Shown here: positions 1 to 9,700 of the stretch, in pieces
Layout of the letters: every line of letters begins with the position of its first letter
Position numbering within the stretch: position 1 is the stretch's first letter
DNA from: Bacteroidota bacterium
GTDB taxonomy: Bacteria > Bacteroidota > Rhodothermia > Rhodothermales > Salinibacteraceae
Reading direction: 5' to 3'
NCBI GenBank assembly: GCA_009908725.1
Contig: JAAAOT010000141.1
Location: forward strand, 1-44,722
DNA length: 44,722 bases
Program-made: the position numbers and the translations under genes
Notes under the pieces: generated by a model
The model's database searches: none
The model's input: the letters and a program-made list of their open reading frames with translations, nothing else
Told to the model about the DNA's origin: nothing

Positions 1-1253
1 CGATTATCTCGCCAGGAGCGTTCGAGTTCGTTTTCTTCCATGTAGCCTTCGCCGCCCATCACGGTCATGACGTCGTCGATGACCTCCCAGCCGAAGTGGC
101 TGCAGAAGACCTTCGTGATGGCGGTTTCGACCATGATGTCTTTGTCGCCGCGATCCAGCATGCCCGTCATCATGTAGAGCATCGCGTCCATCGCGTACGT
201 CAGCGAGGACATCCGGGCAATCTTCTGCTGGACGAGCTCAAAGTCGGCAATCGGGCGCTTGAACTGGTAGCGCGTCTGCGCCCACTTGATGCCCTGGTTC
301 ATCGCCGCCTTCGCCGCGCCGGTGACACCAGCGCTCAGCGTACAACGACCGTAGTTCAGGCAGTTGAGCGCGACCTTCAGGCCACCTCCCTCGTTGTGCA
401 GCAGGTTCTCCTTCGGCACGCGGACGTCGTTGAAGCGGAAGCGAGCCTGCCACGTCCCGCGGATGCCGGTTTTCGCCCGGTTGTTTTCGAAGATCTCGAC
501 GCCGTCCATGTCAGGCGTGACGATGAGCGCGTTGACGCCGCGCTGCTCGAGCTCGCCCGTCTCTTCGTTCTTGACCATGTTCTTGCACATCACGGTCATC
601 AGACCGCTCAGCGCACCGGAGGTCGACCACTTCTTCTCGCCGTTCAGAACGTAGTCCCCGTCTTCGGTCTTGACCGAAAACGACTCCTGCCCGGCAGCGT
701 CCGAGCCGACATTGGGCTCCGACAGGCAGAACGCACTGAGCTTCTCGCGCGCAACCATCGGAAGGTAGTCTTCCTTCTGCTGCTCGCTACCGAACATAAC
801 AAGCGCTTTGCAACCGATCGACTGGTGCGCCGACACCATCACGGCCGTCGAAGCACAGTAGCTACCGATCATCTCCAGCACACGGTTGTAGCTGGTCACG
901 CCAAGGCCGAGACCGCCATACTCCTCGGGGATAATCATCCCCATCACCCCCATATCGAAGAGCCGGTCGATGGCCTCCTGCGGGATGTACTGCTCCTGGT
1001 CGATCTCTACTGCCGGGTGCTCGTTCTCGAGGTACTCTTCCAACTCCTCGAGAAGGGCGTCGCACTTCTCGCGCTCATCCTTGCTCTCCCGCGGGTAGGG
1101 AAAGACGAGGTCTTCGCGAAAGCGACCCCAGAAGACGTTCTTCATGAAGCCCATGTCTTCGGGCTCCGGACCCATCATCGTCTCGATATCCTGGATCATC
1201 TGCTGATCCGCCTTCGAGACACCCTTGATATTGCTTAAGCCTTTGTTGGCCAT
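1..1253 (-). CDS. acyl-CoA dehydrogenase (partial, runs off the left edge)
   Basis: Reverse-strand reading from ATG at 1253 gives MANKGLSNIKGVSKADQQMIQDIETMMG... followed by ...MGVMGMIIPEEYGGLGLGVTSYNRVLEMIGSYCASTAVMVSAHQSIGCKALVMFGSEQQKEDYLP..AFCLSEPNVGSDA..., typical of acyl-CoA dehydrogenases. The supplied + ORF 96..1238 is its antisense shadow. Confidence 0.93.
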   Translation of the reverse strand, partial: MANKGLSNIKGVSKADQQMIQDIETMMGPEPEDMGFMKNVFWGRFREDLVFPYPRESKDEREKCDALLEELEEYLENEHPAVEIDQEQYIPQEAIDRLFDMGVMGMIIPEEYGGLGLGVTSYNRVLEMIGSYCASTAVMVSAHQSIGCKALVMFGSEQQKEDYLPMVAREKLSAFCLSEPNVGSDAAGQESFSVKTEDGDYVLNGEKKWSTSGALSGLMTVMCKNMVKNEETGELEQRGVNALIVTPDMDGVEIFENNRAKTGIRGTWQARFRFNDVRVPKENLLHNEGGGLKVALNCLNYGRCTLSAGVTGAAKAAMNQGIKWAQTRYQFKRPIADFELVQQKIARMSSLTYAMDAMLYMMTGMLDRGDKDIMVETAITKVFCSHFGWEVIDDVMTVMGGEGYMEENELERSWRDN

Positions 1254-1966
1254 AACGTGTTCGGTGCGCTCTTGAGTGGCAAGTGATCGATCCGTCAATA
1301 CCGGGCCGTGCATGACCCGGCAGTGCGGATGTGATTCAACGTTCAATTCAGATTGGAAATCGTCGCGGCAGCCGCAAAAGCAGTATGTTCTCCCGTCATT
1401 CTTCGGGCCAGAGAGCGGTGGTGACGTCCACCCGGGTGGTATCCACCCGGCCGCCGGATACCGGCGTATTCGACGTCCTGCACGCGAAACCTGCCCTGTG
1501 GCGACGTGACGCCGCGTGCCCGGAGCCGTCGGACCCTCGGCGATCTAACGGCTGACGTCTGGAGACGTGCCTGCTCCTGGTTACGGTCTAGCTGCGGACA
1601 CCGATTCGATCGGGACCGCCCGCCGACCTGACGCGCCGTAACGGGCACGGGTCACGGTACCGGCCTCGCCATCATGACGGACCCCGCAATCGTGACTACA
1701 GCGGCATCTAAATGTAATTGTCGGAAGTGCTTCCAGTACAGGCTGTGTCGTGTAAAGTATGAGAATTGGGTCGGTTCCAGTTCTGCGTCCCATCCCCCGT
1801 ACACCACGGACTGCCTGAAAACCGGCCGCGGGACGATGCGAGCCAGGCTCCCGCCGTTCCTCGACCTTATTCATCGATGCCGCTGGACAGGCGTCGCGTA
1901 ATCCGCTACGTTGGAATCATCGTCTTCCCCACGGTCATCCACGGCCTCGGCTTACAACCTGCGTCT

Positions 1967-2824
1967 ATGCCCCATTCCGCGTCCACGTCCACCTCCTTCG
2001 TCGACCGACTCCGAACCGTTCAGCGCCGGAAGGCGTCCGTCGTCTGCGTCGGGCTCGACCCGGACCCCGACCGGCTGCCCGTCCCAGTCCGGGATGGTGA
2101 CAGCCTCGCAGCGTCCATCACCTCGTTCTGCCGGGAAATCATCCACGCGACGGCAGAGTACGCCTGCGCCTTCAAGCTGAACTTTGCCTTCTTCGAGGCG
2201 CTCGGCCCGGTCGGGGCACAGGTACTCGAGGAGACGGCGTCGGCGATCCCGGACGACTGCCTCGTCATCGGGGATGCGAAACGCGGAGATATCGGAAACT
2301 CGGCTCGCTTCTACGCACACGCTGTATTCAATCACATGCACTGTGATGCCATCACCGTGGCTCCATACATGGGGCACGACAGCGTCACGCCCTTCCTCGA
2401 GACGGAAGGCACCTGCGCCTTCGTCCTCGCGCGGACGTCAAACCCGGGCGCCGGCGATTTCCAGGAGGCCTGTACCTGTGACGGCGAGCCACTCTACCTG
2501 CACACGGCCCGAAAGGTGGCTGAGTGGAACGGTGATTACCCCGGAACGGCGGGACTCGTGGCCGGGGCGACCTCGCCGGAGGCCCTTGGCGAACTCCGAA
2601 ATGCGTGCCCCACGCTTCCGTTTCTCATCCCCGGCGTCGGATCGCAGGGAGGCGACCCGGTGGCCGTTATGCAGGCGGCCGCAACAGATGAGGGTCTCGT
2701 CATCGTAAACAGCAGCCGGAGCATCATCTACGCGTCGGAAGGCAACGACTTCGCCGCTGCAGCCGCCGGCGCTGCCCGACGTCTACGCGATGTTCTGAAC
2801 GCAGAACCGAACGAGGCAAATTGA
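1967..2824 (+). CDS. pyrF: orotidine 5'-phosphate decarboxylase (type 2)
   Basis: MPHSASTSTSFVDRLRTVQRRKASVVCVGLDPDPDRLP...AFKLNFAFFEALG...VIGDAKRGDIGNSARFYA...; the DAKRGDIG active-site motif is present. Internal ATG at 1967 is preferred over the ORF start at 1766. Confidence 0.95.
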   Translation: MPHSASTSTSFVDRLRTVQRRKASVVCVGLDPDPDRLPVPVRDGDSLAASITSFCREIIHATAEYACAFKLNFAFFEALGPVGAQVLEETASAIPDDCLVIGDAKRGDIGNSARFYAHAVFNHMHCDAITVAPYMGHDSVTPFLETEGTCAFVLARTSNPGAGDFQEACTCDGEPLYLHTARKVAEWNGDYPGTAGLVAGATSPEALGELRNACPTLPFLIPGVGSQGGDPVAVMQAAATDEGLVIVNSSRSIIYASEGNDFAAAAAGAARRLRDVLNAEPNEAN

Positions 2825-2922
2825 CCCGACGATGGTGCCGCTGCACCCTCTCCCTGCGTTATGGAAGCGATGGCCGATGGGTCTTGTAAGAAACGCCATC
2901 CGCCTCGTCCGTCCCGTCCGCC

Positions 2923-4368
2923 ATGCGCCGCGTCCCCGACCGACGCCTCGTTCGCGTCCGCGAACCCGACCTGTCTCCCGATTCCGTCGAAGTCCACGAG
3001 CCCGCACCCGGCGGACGAGCCGTACCCGAAGCCTTCGTCCAGGACCTCTGGGATGCACAAAGATTCAACCGCTCGGATCTCACAACCACCGACGGCGAGA
3101 GAGTCCGCATTTTAGACCCGGGCGACCTGAACACGGATGCCGGCCCCGACTTCTCCGGCGCACACATCCGCATCGGGGAGGTCGACTGGTTCGGAGACGT
3201 GGAGATTCACGTCACCTCCGGCGCCTGGTTCGATCACAATCACCACCAGGATCCGCGATATGACCGCGTCGTCCTTCACGTTACGCTGCATGCAGACCTC
3301 CACACGGGGTGCCTGACGCGAACGGACGGCTCCGTGCTTCCAGAAGTCGTGCTCGCTCCCCGCCTCCAGCGGTCGCTCCGCCGCATGGTTCACGCGTTCG
3401 TGCAACGCGACCGGGACGATCTCGTGTGTGCACCGCAATGGTCGCATGTGCCTGCTCCGCTTCGTCGCGAGTGGATAAAGACGCTCGGGTCGAAGCGCCT
3501 TTCGCGACGGGCAAACCGTCTCCGTCTCCGGCTGGAACGGGGCACACCGGCGGATCTCCTTCTCCAGGAACGACTCTTCGCCGGGCTCGGCTACGCGAAG
3601 AACACCGAGCCCATGATCGACCTCGCGCGCCGGCTCCCACCGCCGGTTCTGAGGTCGATCCCCGACGCCCGTGACCGGGAATCGCTCCTCCTCGGCACGG
3701 CCGGACTGCTCCCCGACCCCGGCCGCCTCCTCTCGGCCGACCGGCACACCGCCGACGCGGTCATGGACTTTCGTGCACGCTACGCTCGGCTTCACGCCGA
3801 CCGCCCGGTGCCGCCGATGAACACGACCGCGTGGACGTTCTTCCGGCTACGACCCAACAACCTCCCGCCCCTCCGAATCGCTCAGGCAGCGGCCTGGTTC
3901 GGCCCCGACGCGCTCTTCGGAAGGGCACCCATCGAACAACTGCAACAGGCAGCCCGAACGCAGCGGGCCCTCCCGGCCATACGAGAGCGTCTGTCGGCCC
4001 TGCCGACGGTCTTCTGGGAAACCCACTATCGGCCGTCCACGGCCACGAAGAGACACTCGCCCGCTCTCGGGCAGACGCGCATCGATACGCTGATCATCAA
4101 CGCCGTCGTGCCGCTCCTTCGGGCCATCGCGGAATCCGGGGAAACGATGGACGAGCACGTCCAAAGCCGTCCGACGTCGGCGCTGCTCGAGCAGCTTCCG
4201 TCCAAGCGCGATTCTGTGACCCGACGTTTTCGTACCCTCGGGACGGCCCCGCGATCGGCGGCGGAGGCGCAGGGGATGCACGAACTCTTCCGCAACTACT
4301 GCACTCGCGGGGGATGCTTGCAGTGCGAGATCGGTCGATTCCTTCTGGACCGGGATGCTTCGAATTAG
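2923..4368 (+). CDS. DUF2851 family protein
   Basis: 481 aa; ...VQDLWDAQRFNRSDLTTTDGERVRILDPGDLNTDAGPDFSGAHIRIGEVDWFGDVEIHVTSGAWFDHNHHQDPRYDRVVLHVTLHAD..., characteristic of DUF2851. Confidence 0.85.
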   Translation: MRRVPDRRLVRVREPDLSPDSVEVHEPAPGGRAVPEAFVQDLWDAQRFNRSDLTTTDGERVRILDPGDLNTDAGPDFSGAHIRIGEVDWFGDVEIHVTSGAWFDHNHHQDPRYDRVVLHVTLHADLHTGCLTRTDGSVLPEVVLAPRLQRSLRRMVHAFVQRDRDDLVCAPQWSHVPAPLRREWIKTLGSKRLSRRANRLRLRLERGTPADLLLQERLFAGLGYAKNTEPMIDLARRLPPPVLRSIPDARDRESLLLGTAGLLPDPGRLLSADRHTADAVMDFRARYARLHADRPVPPMNTTAWTFFRLRPNNLPPLRIAQAAAWFGPDALFGRAPIEQLQQAARTQRALPAIRERLSALPTVFWETHYRPSTATKRHSPALGQTRIDTLIINAVVPLLRAIAESGETMDEHVQSRPTSALLEQLPSKRDSVTRRFRTLGTAPRSAAEAQGMHELFRNYCTRGGCLQCEIGRFLLDRDASN

Positions 4369-4540
4369 CATGCGGCACGGCCCGACGCGTCGACAGCACC
4401 GGACCGCTCCCGGCGGCACCGGGGGAAACGCAGCGAGATGCATCCTGTATGCGGGATGCGCCCGACTCTCGCCCACCTGGCTGAGCCGACGGCCATCCCG
4501 TACGGACCCCGTCCCTTTCGCCCCGGAAGCCTGAGCCCTC

Positions 4541-4855
4541 ATGCCCGATCGCCCGCCCCTCGTCCGTATCGTTCGAATGACGTTCCATCCCGGAGCGGTC
4601 GACGACTTCATCGCCCACTTCGACGAGGTTTCGCCTCACATCCGGGCGTATCCCGGATGCCTGCACCTCGAACTGTGGCGGGACGCGCGCTACCCGAACA
4701 TCTGCACCACGTACAGCCACTGGGAAAGCCGGGACGCACTGAACGCATACCGTCAGAGCGACCTGTTCGAGGATGCGTGGCAAACGGCCAAGTCGCTCTT
4801 CGCCGCCCGACCCGTCGCTCAGAGTTACACGCCGGCACGCGAGGTTTCGGCGTAA
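4541..4855 (+). CDS. antibiotic biosynthesis monooxygenase (ABM) fold protein
   Basis: 104 aa; VRIVRMTFHPGAVDDFIAHFDEVSPHIRAYPGCLHLELWRDARYPNICTTYSHWESRDALNAYRQSDLF resembles the ABM dimeric alpha/beta barrel family. Confidence 0.85.
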   Translation: MPDRPPLVRIVRMTFHPGAVDDFIAHFDEVSPHIRAYPGCLHLELWRDARYPNICTTYSHWESRDALNAYRQSDLFEDAWQTAKSLFAARPVAQSYTPAREVSA

Positions 4856-4896
4856 TCACTCCACCGACCCGGTGGCCCTTCGCCGTCAGTCACCGG

Positions 4897-5349
4897 TTAC
4901 GGGCATTCCCAGCGCGTCCACACACTGTCGATGCGCGCCTCGGTGCATGGGCCCGTTCGGTAGCACCGCTCCCCGACCGAGTCGAGCGGCACCGGCCGGG
5001 CACCGGGGAGCGGGTGCGCGAAGCCCCGGGCGCGGCTCATGCCGCCGCCCCTCCACATGCAGACCAACCCGTTGCGGCGATCGTAACGCACGAAGTCAAC
5101 CCGCAGATTGAGCATCCGGCGCCGGATGCGGTCGTTTTCGTCGTTTCGCAGGTAGAGCGCCGTGGAATCGCCCTCCGTGCTGGCGTCTGCGGCAACCATG
5201 CGGAGAAGGCTGGCGAACTGATCCGGGTTGGACGCCGGGGATGGCGGCTGGCGACATCCCGTCATGGTGACGGCGACCGCCGCAAACAGAACCGCTGCGA
5301 CCAGAGACGCGACGATCTCGGTCGGTCGTCGAACGGCGGGAGAAATCAT
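4897..5349 (-). CDS. hypothetical lipoprotein
   Basis: MISPAVRRPTEIVASLVAAVLFAAVAVTMTGCRQPPSP...: signal peptide and lipobox (MTGC). ATG at 5349, internal to ORF 4897..5508. Confidence 0.65.
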   Translation of the reverse strand: MISPAVRRPTEIVASLVAAVLFAAVAVTMTGCRQPPSPASNPDQFASLLRMVAADASTEGDSTALYLRNDENDRIRRRMLNLRVDFVRYDRRNGLVCMWRGGGMSRARGFAHPLPGARPVPLDSVGERCYRTGPCTEARIDSVWTRWECP

Positions 5350-5601
5350 GGCGAAGCGACGGACGGCAGAGAGATGCGGGAACTGATGGGGCAGACCGCT
5401 GGCGGAGCAACGAAAAACGCCCGACCCGCGACAGTAGGTTCGCAGGCACGGGCGATTCGTGTTACGGGCAATCGTGTTACGGGCGGTTCGTTCGATGACG
5501 CGACACACCAGAGCCGATTCTGGACCGCACTGGATGCGCCACGCGACGATGACGCGACGATGACGCGACCGCTACACAACCATGACACGGCCCCGTCGCG
5601 G

Positions 5602-6126
5602 CTACGGATTCAGCGCGTCTTCCATCGTGAGCTCGCGACGGTTCTCCATCCGACGGTATTCGACCGGCTCGACGTAATAGAAGCTCTCGTTCGGGAGCGG
5701 CTCCGCGTCGGCCGGTTCCCCACTGGCCGTCGCACGGATCTGGCGGATGGTCCGGTCGTAGCGCTGACGCATCATTCGCTGCTCCGTTGTGATCGCACCG
5801 TAATTTCGGTGGAGGGCGCGGTAATCGCCGGAATCTGCAAGACGCTCGGCAATCGAGCGGTGCTGATCGAGAAGCGATTCATGCTCGTCAATGAGCGTGC
5901 GGAACTGCTCCACGAACGGCTCCAGATCCGCGCGATCGGAAGCGGCCCGCTCAAGCACCTGCAGATCGGCTTCGGTCCGCGCAAGGTTATCAGCGAAATC
6001 GTTCGTTACGTTGGACAACTGCTCCTGCAGCTCTGCCTCCGTCCCGTAGCCACCGTACAGGCGACACCCCGTGAGGGCGAGGACGAGGAGCAGAATGGGT
6101 GCAAGGCGAAAAGATCGAGCGGTCAT
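5602..6126 (-). CDS. hypothetical coiled-coil lipoprotein
   Basis: MTARSFRLAPILLLVLALTGCRLYGGYGTEAELQEQLSNVTNDFADNLARTEADLQVLERAASDR...: lipobox LTGC followed by a helical region. Confidence 0.75.
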   Translation of the reverse strand: MTARSFRLAPILLLVLALTGCRLYGGYGTEAELQEQLSNVTNDFADNLARTEADLQVLERAASDRADLEPFVEQFRTLIDEHESLLDQHRSIAERLADSGDYRALHRNYGAITTEQRMMRQRYDRTIRQIRATASGEPADAEPLPNESFYYVEPVEYRRMENRRELTMEDALNP

Positions 6127-6316
6127 GATGTCCGAATCGTCAGCGTCGGAATAGTAGATCGAGCCCTCGGTGACCGAGCCCTGCGGAAAGGGAGGTGGAC
6201 CGAGAGGCTGCCGGGAGAGATTAGTATACCGGATCGCGTACGTTGATTCATACGGGGCGGCACACTCTTACATCCTTTTTCACCACCCGGCGAGGGGGCG
6301 TCACCGGGCGGGCAGG

Positions 6317-6550
6317 TCACCCTTCACTTTCGATGTGAAATCCGGCGCGCTCACTGCCACGAACACCCTCAGCGTTGCGGTCGAGCCAGGCGCGCATGCG
6401 CTCCGCCTGCTTCCCCTCCAGTTCAATGCAGTACCGCCCGTCCTCATTTCCATCCGCAGCGAAGATGATCCGGACGGCGTCGCCGTCATCTTCGAAGGCT
6501 AGCGCTTGTTCAACATTGATCGTGTGCGGTCCAACATTTACGAGCAGCAT
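6317..6550 (-). CDS. small hypothetical protein (77 aa)
   Basis: ATG at 6550; MLLVNVGPHTINVEQALAFEDDGDAVRIIFAADGNEDGRYCIELEGKQAERMRAWLDRNAEGVRGSERAGFHIESEG. Protein-like composition with a short start region. Confidence 0.6.
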   Translation of the reverse strand: MLLVNVGPHTINVEQALAFEDDGDAVRIIFAADGNEDGRYCIELEGKQAERMRAWLDRNAEGVRGSERAGFHIESEG

Positions 6551-6717
6551 GATCTCGAGTCGTTCAGTGAGAAAGTATGGACGGTCCAAACCCGACCTGT
6601 ACCGATTCCGTACGCTTGGCCGATGCCCTGGTTTGCAGGAGAAACACCCTTTCCCCGCTGAAAGTACGACGGACATGTGAAGTGATCTTTTCCGTCCCCG
6701 GCCCGGCTCCGGTACGT

Positions 6718-9700
6718 ATGAGCGAGCAAACCCTTCGACTCGTTGAACGACTTCGGTCCCGCCTGCACGATACCTTGCGGCGCATGACGCTCGCTCGCAC
6801 GGCCTGGGCGGCCAGCATTGTCGTCGGGGTGGCGGCCCTGGCGTGGCTCGTCGCGGCAGCGATCGAGGCCGGCTTCTGGCTCGACACGCGCCCGCGCACC
6901 CTCGTATCGGGAGCGGTCGCCGTGATCGTGCTTGCCGCGGCCACAGCATTTCTCGTACGCCCGGTCGCGATTCTTATCGGCCTCTGGTCGGGCCCGTCCG
7001 AGGAGGCCATTGCCCGCCGCATCGGGGAACGGTTTCCGGACGTATCGGATCGCCTTCTGAACCTCCTGCAACTGGCTTCTGGCCGCGCGTCGGATGCCCC
7101 GGCGCCCATGGTCGATGCGGCAGTGCGTCGCCTGGGCGAAGACGTCGAATCCGTGCCCTTTGAGCAGACCGCGGACTTTTCCCCGGCCCGCCGTGCCGCA
7201 CGGATGGCCTCTCTTCCGATCGTCGGCGTCCTTGCGTTCCTGCTGGTTGCGCCGTCCACCTTCCTCGGTGCCTCCGAGCGTCTGCTCGCTCCCGGAACCG
7301 CGTTTCAGCGGCCCGCGCCATTCACCGTGGACGTGTACCCCGGCGACGTCCGCCTCATCCGCGGAGACTCGCTTTCAATCTCGGTTCGCGCCACCGGAGA
7401 CGTGCCGGCGGAGCTACGCCTGGACCTTCGGCCTACGGCAGAGGGTCCCTCCTCGTCGGTCGTGCTGCGCCCTGATTCGGCGGGCGTTTTCCGCCACACC
7501 GTCCCCGGCGTCCGAGAAGACGTCGACTACCGGGTGGCGTCCGGTCGCGTCGTGACCGGCTGGTTCCGGGCAGACGTGGAAGCCCGTCCGCTCGTCCGCA
7601 GCCTTCGCCTCACGGTCCAGCCGCCGGGCTATACCGGACTGCCGGCACGGTCACTGGATGCTAACATCGGAGACGTGACGGGACTGCCCGGCAGCACCGT
7701 CCAGCTCGCTGCCGACCTTGGCGGCCCGGCCCTCGACTCTGCGGCCGTCGCCTTCGACGACGGTTCCACCACCGCACTGGAGGTTGAGAAAACCAGCGTG
7801 CGCGGCACATTCCGGATCACCGGGGATGCCCGCTACCGGATCGTTCTCTACAGCGCCACCGGCGTGAGAAACCGAGACCCCATCTCCTATCGGGTCTCCG
7901 CGCGACCGGATGCGCGGCCGTCCGTCGCCTTCCTCACCCCGGAGCCAGACGCCCAGCTTGAGGACGACCTCGTCGCTCCCCTCCGCCTCCGTCTCCGCGA
8001 CGATTTCGGGTTTTCCCGAATCGTGCTGCACTACCGTCTCGCTGAGCAGCGCTTCGGACAGGGCCAGACGTCCTTTTCGACGATGCGCCTGCCGCTAGAC
8101 AACCCAAGGCAGGTGGATCAGGTCGTCGACCACGATTGGTTGCTGGCTCAGGAGTCTGGACTCGACCTGGTTCCCGGCGACGTGGTCGAATACTACGCAG
8201 AGGTCTGGGACAACGACGCGTTCGGCGGCGCAAAAAGCAGTCGCACCGCCACGCAGCGGCTCCGCCTCGCCTCCATTGCGGAGAAATACCGGTCGCTGGA
8301 CGAGCAGCAAGAGAAAACGGAGTCGGATCTCGAAAACCTGCGAGACCAGGCCGACGACGTACGGGAACGATTCGACGAGTTGCGTAACGAGGTTCGTCGC
8401 AAGCAAGACGCGAGCTGGGAGGACCGCCGACAGCTCGAACGCCTCCGCGAACAGCAGGAGTCCGTCGAAAAGAGCGTGAGCGACCTGGCAAAGCAGGTCG
8501 AAGACATGACGCGCCAGATGCAGGAAGAGAATCTGACGAGCCCTGAGACGTCCCAGAAGTTCGAGGAACTGCAGCGCGTCATCGAGGAAATCAACTCGCC
8601 GGAGCTGATGGACGCGCTGAAGCAGATGCAGGAGTCGATGCAGAATCTCGACCTCCGGCAGATGCAGGAGGCGATGGAGAACTTTGAATTTGACGAAGAG
8701 CAATACCGGCAGCGCCTCGAGCGCACGCTCGAGCTGTTCAAACAGTTGCGCCGGACGCAGAAAATGGAGGAGCTGTCCCGGCGACTCGACGAACTGGGCA
8801 AAACCGAAGAACAGCTGGCCGAGAAGACATCCGAACGCCTCGAAGAGGAGGAAAACCGTTCCGAGGAACCGGCTGATACGGGTGGGGACGGAGATGACGG
8901 CGAATCATCGGACGACACGGGGGCCGCAGAAAATGAGTCCGATGCTCAGGCGTCGGATGCATCGGACACGGACGCTTCAGAAAGCGGCGAGCAGGCGCAG
9001 GAGGAGGATTCCGTGGGGGAGGCGCCGTCCGACAGCGACCGGCACCCATCGGGAGAATCGAGCGCCGGTGCGAATGAAGACCTGGCCCGAGAGCAGGATC
9101 GGGCGCGGGAGCGCATGCAGGAGCTGATGGACGAAATGCAGGGGCTCGCCGACGAGATGAAGTCGTCCCCGCAGGCGCCGAATGAGCAGATGCGTCAGAT
9201 GAAGCAGCGCCTCGAGCGGGAACAGCTTCCCGAGCAGATGAAGCAGAACAGCCGCCAGCTTCGCCAGAACCAGCTGGAGGATGCCCGTTCCGGCCAGCAG
9301 CAGATGCAGCAGCAACTGCAGCAGATGTCGCAGCAGATGCAGCAGATGCAGCAGAGCATGAGTGGGCAACAGCAGCAGATCAACCTCGCCGGCGTCCACG
9401 GCGCCCTTGAGGCCACGCTGCGCCTGTCGGAGCGGCAGGAGTCGTTGCGTACTACGGTTCGCGACCTGTCCGAAGACAGCCCGACGCTGCGTTCGTACGC
9501 GCAGGATCAGGAGCAGCTGAAGTCCGGCCTGCTGTCGGTCAGCGACTCCCTCCAGCAGCTCGCGCAGCAAATTCCCCAGATGAAGCGAACCGTCCAGAAG
9601 GAAAGCGGGGAGGCACTCCGCTCGATGAACAGCGCGACGGAAGCGCTCAGCGACCGGAGCGCCGCGCGGGCGAGTGGGACACAGAAAGCCGCGATGACGC

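Noticed and set aside
96-1238. 380-aa plus-strand ORF at the left edge
   Set aside because: Antisense to an acyl-CoA dehydrogenase whose motifs are clear on the minus strand; the ORF track omits the true gene because it is cut by the window edge.
4438-6246. 602-aa plus-strand ORF overlapping the ABM gene and antisense to two lipoproteins
   Set aside because: Low-complexity R/P/H-rich translation; the opposite strand has clear signal peptides and lipoboxes.
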